Assembly (NCBI GenBank): GCA_964512485.1
Contig: CAZEHJ010000049.1
Span: forward strand, 1 to 27,927
Length of the DNA stretch: 27,927 nucleotides
Reading direction: 5' to 3'
Source of the DNA: CAZEHJ01 sp964512485
GTDB taxonomy: Bacteria > Bacteroidota > Rhodothermia > Rhodothermales > UBA10348
Each line of letters starts with the position of its first letter. Within the stretch, counting starts at the first letter, position 1. Of this stretch, positions 7,946 through 14,102 are shown one piece after another. The position numbers were made by a program, and so were the translations under genes. The notes under the pieces are model-generated. The model saw nothing but the letters and a program-made list of their open reading frames with translations. It was not told where the DNA came from and did not search any database.

Positions 7946-8818
7946 ATGGAATCTGTGCTGCCAGAAACAACAACAAGAATCGATGTACTGAATGCATTGT
8001 CGGCGCAACTGAGCGCGGCAGGTTGCGAAAATGCCCTCCGGGAAGTTCAGTGGTTGATTCAGGAGCTTCTGGGAATTCCACGAATTGACTTGATAGCGCA
8101 TCCGAACGAGGCTTTACCGGAGAGACAACTGTCCATCCTGAAGGGAGCGGTTGACCGAAGGCTTTCGGGAGAGCCCCTTCAGTACATCATCGGTTCCGCA
8201 CCATTCTATGGGCGGGAATTCAAGGTTGACTCCAGCGTCCTGATTCCGCGACCCGAGACCGAGCTGTTGGTGGAATGGGCAATCACAGTTCTCCGCGGAA
8301 GGGGGGCTCGAAGGGTACTCGATATAGGCACCGGTTCAGGTTGCATCCCCATATCGATCAAACTGGAGGTCGGCGACTCTGACTGCTCGGGCCTGGACTT
8401 ATCAGACGATGCCCTCGCGATCGCCAGGCAAAACGCCCATGATCTCGGAGCGGATGTGTCTTTCAGGCAAGCTGATATGCTGAAAGACGACTGGTTGAAA
8501 GAATGGGACTCATCGGTTGATGTACTCCTGTCCAACCCACCCTACATTGCCTCGGGTGAGCGAGATTCTCTCGAATCCCAGGTCAAAGATCACGAGCCGG
8601 AAATCGCATTGTTTGCCGGAGATGATCCGTTGCTCTTCTATCGTGTCTTGTCGACATATGCGCCCAGACTTCTCACTCCAACGGGAGTGATCGGCGTCGA
8701 GGTGCATGCAGACCACGGAGAAGAAGTAGCGCACCTGTTCCGGGACGTAGGATTGACCGAAGTTGAAATGCACAAAGACCTGGCTGAGAAAAACCGGACG
8801 GTGACGGCGAGAAGATGA
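7946..8818 (+). CDS. prmC: Peptide chain release factor N5-glutamine methyltransferase
   Basis: SAM-dependent enzyme that methylates the Gln of the GGQ motif in release factors RF1 and RF2. The frame is open from 7856, but the extra 30 residues are Arg/Val-rich and unlike the family. I prefer the ATG at 7946 (MESVLP...), giving 290 residues, the usual PrmC size. The N-terminal helical substrate domain (about 1-90) contains the typical IPRIDLIAHP and SGEPLQYIIGSAPFYGREF. The methyltransferase domain has LDIGTGSGCIPIS for SAM binding and the active-site NPPY in VLLSNPPYIAS. The release factor gene prfA, a common neighbour, is not in the window. It diverges from glgP across 178 bp. Confidence 0.93.
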   Translation: MESVLPETTTRIDVLNALSAQLSAAGCENALREVQWLIQELLGIPRIDLIAHPNEALPERQLSILKGAVDRRLSGEPLQYIIGSAPFYGREFKVDSSVLIPRPETELLVEWAITVLRGRGARRVLDIGTGSGCIPISIKLEVGDSDCSGLDLSDDALAIARQNAHDLGADVSFRQADMLKDDWLKEWDSSVDVLLSNPPYIASGERDSLESQVKDHEPEIALFAGDDPLLFYRVLSTYAPRLLTPTGVIGVEVHADHGEEVAHLFRDVGLTEVEMHKDLAEKNRTVTARR

Positions 8819-8930
8819 TGTGAGACACGCAAATATTGCAGCCAAACAGCCTCGAATTCCTTGTTTAAGGTACCTGCAGGGAGGTCGATTATCTCGATAT
8901 AGAGTGCTCTATTAAACCGAATCAGAAACT

Positions 8931-9605
8931 GTGTTTTCAAGGCGAAAAATTACGATTGTCGGAGCCGTCCTTTCGTGGTCCCTCCTCGTCGCGGGCTGTG
9001 CACAAACCCGTGTAGCCACGCCTGTGGCCGCAAGAAATCACGTTGAGACGGTAGCTTTCACGAGCATGGCTGAACGCGTCGATATCGTGGATCAGGCCAC
9101 CTCTGTATTGGTCGGCTCCAATTTTTCTATCACCCTCGCCAACGACCGGATCGGCTTGGTTCAATCCGATTTCGTTTCCGTCTCCAATGTTCAGGCCGCC
9201 CTCAACGATGAGATGGATCACGTTATTGATCACGAAAACCTCCTCATGCGGGTTGCCGTGAACGCGGATCAGGGAGAAGAAGCGATCTTCGTGCAAGTCA
9301 AAGGCACGTTTCAACGGGTTGCAGGAACGGCTAGGCCAACCGACAATCTGGTCGGTCTGTACTGGCTCGAACAGCTGGCGTCTGAAATATCTTCGGGGGT
9401 TGACGCCCAGTTTGCTCACCAGTTGTCAGATTCGACCTATGCGCAGATCCTGACTGAGAATGCCCAGCCTGTTGAGACAGACAAAAAGCCCGGTGCCCGC
9501 GGAGCCTTAAAAGCAGGTGCGGTCATCCTCGGCATTCTATTCGTGGTGCAGCTCGCATCAGGTGCGTTCGGAGCCGGATCTTCTCAGACTCAGCCTACTC
9601 AGTAG
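8931..9605 (+). CDS. Predicted lipoprotein with C-terminal membrane helix, unknown function
   Basis: The 224-residue ORF uses a GTG start. It begins with a basic n-region (MFSRRK), a hydrophobic stretch and the lipobox LVAGC (C23), so lipidation and anchoring in a membrane are expected. The central part (about 40-180) is a mixed alpha/beta sequence with no motif I recognise; the segment VGLYWLEQLASEISSGVDAQ suggests an amphipathic helix. A second hydrophobic helix runs at about 192-214, followed by a short Gln/Thr-rich tail. Having a lipid anchor at one end and a hydrophobic helix at the other is unusual. The gene follows prmC by 112 bp. Protein-coding status is likely; the function is unknown. 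Confidence 0.75.
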   Translation: MFSRRKITIVGAVLSWSLLVAGCAQTRVATPVAARNHVETVAFTSMAERVDIVDQATSVLVGSNFSITLANDRIGLVQSDFVSVSNVQAALNDEMDHVIDHENLLMRVAVNADQGEEAIFVQVKGTFQRVAGTARPTDNLVGLYWLEQLASEISSGVDAQFAHQLSDSTYAQILTENAQPVETDKKPGARGALKAGAVILGILFVVQLASGAFGAGSSQTQPTQ

Positions 9606-9749
9606 CCGCTTGAGCCCGCACGTGGCATCCGTTGCGAGACGAATAAGTGGCAGTCCACTCCCTTTTTTCCGATCTTCAGCCCTTGGTTCGATGTTTGAAA
9701 GGCATCGTTCGCGAAACTGGATCTGAACTGCAGCCACATTTCCCACCGA

Positions 9750-10601
9750 ATGCCGAGAATAGCTTTGATACAGCAATCTGCGTCGACTGATGCAGAATCC
9801 AATCTTCTCCGGGGGTTGGAAAATGCTCGCATTGCGGCAGAGAATGGAGCCAATATCATTGCCTTTCCGGAAGTGGCGTTTCAGCAGTTTTTCCCTCAGC
9901 ACAGGCTCGAAGGGGACCGTTTCAGATTCTCCGAACCCATTCCGGGACCGACAACCAATGAATTCCAGAAGCTGGCGGCCGAAGAAGGAGTCGTCGTCGT
10001 ACTCAATCTGTACGAACGGGATGGAGACTGCGCGTACGACTCCTCTCCTGTGATCGATGCAGACGGCTCTATTCTCGGGGTCACCCGCATGATGCACATT
10101 ACGCAGTACGAAGCCTACTTCGAGCAAGATTATTACGACGAAGGTGATTCAGGTGCACCGGTCTTCGACACCAGATATGGCCGTATCGGCGTATCGATAT
10201 GTTACGATCGTCACTATCCCGAACATCTTCGGTCCATGGCACTCCAGGGAGCAGATCTTGTCATCGTACCCCAGGCAGGCGCCCTGGATGAGTGGCCGGC
10301 CGGAGTCTTCGAAGCCGAGTTGCAGACCGGATCGTTTCAAAACGGATTTTTTATGGCGCTCTGCAACCGTGTCGGTAAAGAAGACGTCCTCACATTTGCA
10401 GGGGAGTCATTCATTACCGATCCTACCGGGCAGATAATCGCAAAGGCAGCTGCTCTGGAAGACACCATACTGTATTGTGATCTAGATTATTCCGAAACGG
10501 AATCTTCTCCAGCCCGAACGTTGTTCATGCGTCACAGAAGACCTGACGCATACGAAAACGGCGCGGTAACCTTACCGCAAATAATTTCAGAAGTCGAATA
10601 A
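9750..10601 (+). CDS. Nitrilase-superfamily carbon-nitrogen hydrolase homologue, catalytic Lys replaced
   Basis: A 283-residue single-domain protein with the alpha-beta-beta-alpha nitrilase fold and closest in look to the N-carbamoylputrescine amidase / beta-ureidopropionase branch. The catalytic Glu is in AFPEVAF (E41) and the nucleophile Cys in VSICYDRHYPEHLRS (C151). The Lys of the Glu-Lys-Cys triad normally sits in RKxHIP; here the segment reads TRMMHITQ, so M114 stands at the Lys position. The rest of the fold, including ADLVIVPQAGA and the C-terminal FAGESFITDPTGQI, is well kept, so it is not a decaying gene. It may be a subfamily with altered chemistry. An acidic-tailed hypothetical gene follows 11 bp later, likely in the same operon. 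Substrate unknown. Confidence 0.88.
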   Translation: MPRIALIQQSASTDAESNLLRGLENARIAAENGANIIAFPEVAFQQFFPQHRLEGDRFRFSEPIPGPTTNEFQKLAAEEGVVVVLNLYERDGDCAYDSSPVIDADGSILGVTRMMHITQYEAYFEQDYYDEGDSGAPVFDTRYGRIGVSICYDRHYPEHLRSMALQGADLVIVPQAGALDEWPAGVFEAELQTGSFQNGFFMALCNRVGKEDVLTFAGESFITDPTGQIIAKAAALEDTILYCDLDYSETESSPARTLFMRHRRPDAYENGAVTLPQIISEVE

Positions 10602-10612
10602 TTACACAACGC

Positions 10613-11125
10613 ATGTCGAGCAACCGAAAAATCGAAAAGGTTCTGATCTTGAAGTCAAAGTTCGACCTCGAGGACCGAAGAGTCTGGTTTGGAAAGGCGA
10701 GATTGCTGGCCGACAGAATTATCCTGAAGGGACTTGGGTATTCAAAGTCAATCTTGTTGACCTCAATCAAAGAAGTTCGCTGGTCTTCCGATCTTCTGGT
10801 GGTCGAGTGCGAGGATGGAGACCACGTCGAAATGATTATTCAGAGTGCCGCGCTGTGGAAGTATGAACTTCAGGCTCGTTGCTCACTGAAAGACGCTTAT
10901 CCAGGATTGGATAAGATGTCAGACAGTCCGGTACCCCATATCGAAGAGCCGTTGCTTACGGGCTCGGAAACTCGCGATCACGAATCAATTCCTGAACCGG
11001 ATCCGGTTGTGGAAGAGGATTCGGTTCCAGATGTCGAACCAATTCCCGAGATGGATGCCCGCGATCCCAATTATCGGATCCGCCAGGCCTATGCTCAGGA
11101 CCGACCAAGATTGGACAGTCATTGA
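10613..11125 (+). CDS. Hypothetical protein with possible PH-like domain and acidic tail
   Basis: The 170-residue protein has two parts. Residues 1-95 form alternating beta-like strands (KVLILKSKFDL, ARLLADRIILKG, SILLTSIKEVRW, LLVVECEDGDHVEMII) followed by an amphipathic helix. That pattern recalls PH-like or GRAM domains, but there is no decisive motif. Residues 105-150 are a disordered, acidic, Pro-rich tail with recurring EP/DP/VP units (IPEPDPVVEED, VPDVEPIPEMD), followed by a short basic end. It begins 11 bp after the nitrilase-like gene on the same strand, so co-expression is likely. I do not recognise the family and assign no function. Confidence 0.65.
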   Translation: MSSNRKIEKVLILKSKFDLEDRRVWFGKARLLADRIILKGLGYSKSILLTSIKEVRWSSDLLVVECEDGDHVEMIIQSAALWKYELQARCSLKDAYPGLDKMSDSPVPHIEEPLLTGSETRDHESIPEPDPVVEEDSVPDVEPIPEMDARDPNYRIRQAYAQDRPRLDSH

Positions 11126-11152
11126 TTTACGAAGGCATTGATTTACGAAGGC
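11121..11152. repeat. 16-bp perfect tandem duplication
   Basis: The unit ATTGATTTACGAAGGC occurs twice back to back (11121-11136 and 11137-11152). The first copy contains the TGA stop of the acidic-tailed hypothetical gene. It looks like a recent slippage duplication in the convergent intergenic space. Confidence 0.9.
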
Positions 11153-11167
11153 ATCATCCAGCGCTGT

Positions 11168-11710
11168 TTATTTACCTTCGCTTTCGCCTTCGCCTTTTAG
11201 AAAATCTGGAAACGACATTTCCCGGAACGATCCGGTTCCGATGAATCGAATAACATCGAAAAAGTCGTCATAGGCGTGGAAGCCTTGTAAACGTGTTATG
11301 TAGGTCCCGTCCGGCTCCAAGAAGATCGTAGTTGGAGTTCCTGTCGCTCCGAATCCCGAAGAAAGCATCTGGGAGCTCATCGTATACCCCCGATAGTTCA
11401 GCGTGTCTGTCTGAATGTCGATATCAAGGCGCCCCAGCACGAAGTTCGACAACACGAATTCTTGAAGGTCAGGCTGAGTGTAGACTTCTGTTTGCAGCTT
11501 TCTGCACCAACCACAGGTCCGGGACCAGATATCGATCAACACCACTTTGCCGGTGGTTTCGGCTTCTGTCAACGCCTCAGGGAATGTCGGCCATTCGAGC
11601 TGAGGTGCAAGTTCGGCTGCTGCCTGACTTCGTGCCGCAGGGACCGTGCCGATGAAAGCAAGGATCAGCAAAGCGGCAGATAGCGCAATCCGTTGAAGTA
11701 GTTGAGTCAT
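11168..11710 (-). CDS. Secreted thioredoxin-like protein with CGWC motif
   Basis: Probable periplasmic thiol oxidoreductase. The 180-residue precursor has a signal peptide (hydrophobic core about 8-23; plausible cleavage after the Ala-Arg-Ser-Gln-Ala stretch near residue 30). A thioredoxin-fold domain follows with VVLIDIWSRTCGWCRKL (C66, C69) and the cis-Pro loop GATGTPTTIFL (P126). The layout resembles Thioredoxin_7 / SoxW-DsbD-C-like proteins rather than classic CGPC thioredoxin. The C-terminus is short and charged (GEGESEGK). It starts 22 bp after the stop of the glycosyltransferase gene on the same strand, so the two are probably co-transcribed, though no functional link is obvious. Redox partner and substrate are unknown. 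Confidence 0.88.
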   Translation of the reverse strand: MTQLLQRIALSAALLILAFIGTVPAARSQAAAELAPQLEWPTFPEALTEAETTGKVVLIDIWSRTCGWCRKLQTEVYTQPDLQEFVLSNFVLGRLDIDIQTDTLNYRGYTMSSQMLSSGFGATGTPTTIFLEPDGTYITRLQGFHAYDDFFDVIRFIGTGSFREMSFPDFLKGEGESEGK

Positions 11711-11732
11711 TATCCTTTTTATTTGGATGATG

Positions 11733-12872
11733 CTAGACGTCCAGAATCCGTCTGATGGGATGCATCATTCGCTGAGATGCGTACTCCCATCGAAATGTTT
11801 CAGAAACAGTTCGTGTATTTATTTTCCACCCTTCCCGGTGCGGGCTTTCGATCATCTCGTTCAATCTGCGTGCGATTTGCCCGGGACGAGCCGAATCTGC
11901 GGTCATTCCAATCTCGTGCGTTTCGACCAGTCTGTTGACCTCGTCCAGATCGGCGCCCAGAACCGGGATACCGGCATGGATATAGTCGAACAGTTTGTTC
12001 GGCAACGCATATCGATGATTGAGACACGTGTCCCTGAGGAGGGTAACTCCAATATCGACCGATTCGATGTACTCCTGAATAGTGTCAGGTTTGACTGGGG
12101 GCAGAAAGTGCACACGATGCGTCAGGTCCAATTCTGTCGTCAGATTCTTCAGTTCATCTGATAGGGGACCATACCCGAGAAAGACAAGATGTGCGTCGCG
12201 CACCCGGGGCATGGCGCGAACGAGATTTTCGCAGCCCCTCGCGGCCTTCATCTGGCCGAGGTGCAAGATCAAGGTTTGGTCTCCCAGGCCAAGGTCTTTT
12301 CTGATGCTGCCAGAGGATTTACCGTCAGATGAACCCGCGTCTCGCATGACCGGGAAATTCTGGACCAACACGGGCCGCTCAATTCCGTAGTCGACGCTCA
12401 GTGCATCGGCGATGCTGTCACTCACCGTGAAGATCGCTGAAGCTGCCCTGATGTGCTTTGCTTCCAGGCGGCTCCACCACCATCTGGCCCATGGGCGGCC
12501 TGCCGTCGAGGCGACATGGGGATAGTATTCGCGGGAATCGTAGGTGTACTTCGTACCAGAGCTGTCCGCCGCCCGACGGCAGGCCGCCAGTACATACAAA
12601 TCCGATGCGTGATACAACCTGGCTTTGAACGCTTCCATCGATCCCGAAAAAGCCCGATGTACCCGGTTGAAATAGGCCGGTCCCGAGCCGGAAGCCACCT
12701 CAACGGAGTGCACTTCAAGTCCATTTCCAAGCGGAAAGGGTGCGGAGTCACCTTTGAGGTGCAGTACTGCTACCGTGTACCCTGCCGACGAGAGTGATCC
12801 GATCTGCTTCAACGCACGTGAATTGCGGAAGAGATCGCCTGTCAGCGCAAATACAATATCGACTTCTTTCAT
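11733..12872 (-). CDS. GT4-type glycosyltransferase (GT-B fold)
   Basis: Cytosolic or membrane-associated sugar transferase, probably acting on cell-surface glycans. The 379-residue protein shows the two Rossmann halves of GT-B enzymes. In the N-terminal acceptor half, IVFALTGDLFRNSRALKQI opens the sequence. The C-terminal donor half starts with ILHLGQMKAARGCENLVRAM and ends with PNKLFDYIHAGIPVLGADL plus E/D residues (DEVNRLVE), the place of the nucleotide-sugar-binding EX7E-type motif of GT4/GT1. Helix segments near 130-136 are Trp-rich (RPWARWWWSR). It lies upstream of, and 22 bp from, the thioredoxin-like gene. It diverges from the LacI gene, with the perfect LacI operator in the shared 156-bp gap, so it could share that control. 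Donor and acceptor cannot be named. Confidence 0.88.
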   Translation of the reverse strand: MKEVDIVFALTGDLFRNSRALKQIGSLSSAGYTVAVLHLKGDSAPFPLGNGLEVHSVEVASGSGPAYFNRVHRAFSGSMEAFKARLYHASDLYVLAACRRAADSSGTKYTYDSREYYPHVASTAGRPWARWWWSRLEAKHIRAASAIFTVSDSIADALSVDYGIERPVLVQNFPVMRDAGSSDGKSSGSIRKDLGLGDQTLILHLGQMKAARGCENLVRAMPRVRDAHLVFLGYGPLSDELKNLTTELDLTHRVHFLPPVKPDTIQEYIESVDIGVTLLRDTCLNHRYALPNKLFDYIHAGIPVLGADLDEVNRLVETHEIGMTADSARPGQIARRLNEMIESPHREGWKINTRTVSETFRWEYASQRMMHPIRRILDV

Positions 12873-12975
12873 CGCGGATTATCTGGGACTCAGCCATCGA
12901 ACTCATGACCTGAATTGAATGATTCCCCTGAAAGGCTTGAGTTTTTGAAAATCCATCATTACCATCAGAATTCAT

Positions 12976-12993
12976 CGTGTAAGCGCTTACACG
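12976..12993. promoter_or_regulatory. Perfect LacI-family operator, probable autoregulation site
   Basis: CGTGTAAGCGCTTACACG is an 18-bp perfect palindrome with central CG, the hallmark of LacI/GalR-family operators. Its core TGTAAGCGCTTACA differs by one base from the site upstream of glgP. It lies 35 bp before the proposed TTG start of the LacI-family gene and about 100 bp upstream of the divergent glycosyltransferase start. Autoregulation of the LacI-type gene and its operon is the natural inference. Confidence 0.8.
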
Positions 12994-13028
12994 GATTCGT
13001 CCATCATTTTTGCAGCTGCGCCACAGAA

Positions 13029-14054
13029 TTGGGAGTCACCATTTACGATATCGCGGAAGAAGCAGGAGTATCCATTGCTACTGTATCGCGCGTGTTCAAC
13101 GATAATCCACGGGTTTCCGAAGCTACCAGAGCCTCAGTTATACAAATTGCGGAGCGGCTTGGGTATCAACCTCACGTGTCAGCCAGGTCTCTCGCCCGCA
13201 GGCAGACGGAAACGGTTTCGGCCATCATTCCGATGCTTTCAAACTACTTCTATGCCGAGATTTTGAAAGGATTACAGGATCGCATGAGTGATTCACCGTA
13301 CGACCTGCTTGTTTTTTCTGCTCCGACTCTCGATGAGGTCGGAGGTCAACTCGAAAAGGCACTTCACCGCGGGCGATCAGCGGGCGTCATGCTCTTTTCA
13401 GCGCCTGTTGAGGAAGAAATGGAGGCCAGGCTGAAGCGCAGCAATCTGCCAATCGTTCTGGTCGATTCGTTTCATACTGCTTTCGATTCGATCTCGACCG
13501 ACAACCGAAGAGGTGGCGAAGCGGCGGCGGAATTCATCATTTCCACCGGCGCAAAAACCCCGGCAGTTCTGATGGCCAATCCGCACTCGGTTCCGGCCAG
13601 CCACCGACTCGACGGATTCAAAGCCGCGCTTTCTCGCTTTGGTATCGAGCTTCCAGACTCGAACATTTTGGTGTCCTCCATGGGTTACCATGACGGGTTT
13701 AACGAACAAGCAGGATATGAAGGCATGAAGTCCTTGCTGGAATCTGATGTAAAACCAGACGCGGTATTTGCCACTTCGGACGTACAGGCCATCGGCGCAC
13801 TGGATGCGTTGAGACAATCGGGAATCTCCGTACCTGAAGAAATTCAGGTGATCGGTTTCGATGATCTGCCGATCGCCCGGTATTTGGGACTCACGACTTT
13901 GCGCCAGCCCATGCACGAAATCGGCGCTCGTGCATTCGATCTTCTGATGGAACGACTTGATCGTCCCAGCACGACAGTGGCTCACACGGTTTTTGCACCA
14001 AGCCTGATAAAACGAACCACCACGCGTAACAGCCAGAGTGATGCAGGGGCCTAG
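13029..14054 (+). CDS. LacI-family transcriptional regulator of the alpha-glucan locus
   Basis: DNA-binding regulator of 341 residues. The open frame extends up to an ATG at 12915, but the 38 extra residues are Cys/His-rich, unlike the family, and would place the operator inside the gene. The TTG at 13029 gives the standard start MGVTIYDIAEEAGVSIATVS, so I choose it. The helix-turn-helix spans residues 3-25, the hinge helix is near VSARSLARRQ, and the periplasmic-binding-protein-like effector domain fills the rest (ETVSAIIPMLSNYFYAEI; DAVFATSDVQAIGALDALR; IQVIGFDDLPIARYL). The gene is followed 48 bp later by a GH13 enzyme, a sugar transporter and an amylase. Maltose or a maltodextrin is the likely effector, by inference from context. 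Two matching palindromes in the window are its probable targets. Confidence 0.93.
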   Translation: MGVTIYDIAEEAGVSIATVSRVFNDNPRVSEATRASVIQIAERLGYQPHVSARSLARRQTETVSAIIPMLSNYFYAEILKGLQDRMSDSPYDLLVFSAPTLDEVGGQLEKALHRGRSAGVMLFSAPVEEEMEARLKRSNLPIVLVDSFHTAFDSISTDNRRGGEAAAEFIISTGAKTPAVLMANPHSVPASHRLDGFKAALSRFGIELPDSNILVSSMGYHDGFNEQAGYEGMKSLLESDVKPDAVFATSDVQAIGALDALRQSGISVPEEIQVIGFDDLPIARYLGLTTLRQPMHEIGARAFDLLMERLDRPSTTVAHTVFAPSLIKRTTTRNSQSDAGA

Positions 14055-14065
14055 ACAGGGAAATT

Positions 14066-14083
14066 GGTCGACTGAGCTCGACC
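14066..14083. promoter_or_regulatory. Short hairpin between the LacI gene and the GH13 gene
   Basis: GGTCGA and TCGACC form a 6-bp perfect stem with a 6-nt loop, ending 19 bp before the ATG of the GH13 gene. There is no T-run, so it is not a classical terminator. It may stabilise or attenuate the downstream mRNA, or be chance. Confidence 0.25.
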
Positions 14084-14102
14084 GGCTGAAGAGGGGAATC
14101 TG

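Noticed and set aside
11284..11300. TGTAAACGTGTTATG, possible third LacI operator
   Set aside because: Only the left half fits; the right half has several mismatches and the site lies inside the thioredoxin-like coding region.
13001..13020. CATTTTTG as a -7 box for the LacI gene
   Set aside because: One mismatch and no TTG at the required spacing; too weak to annotate.
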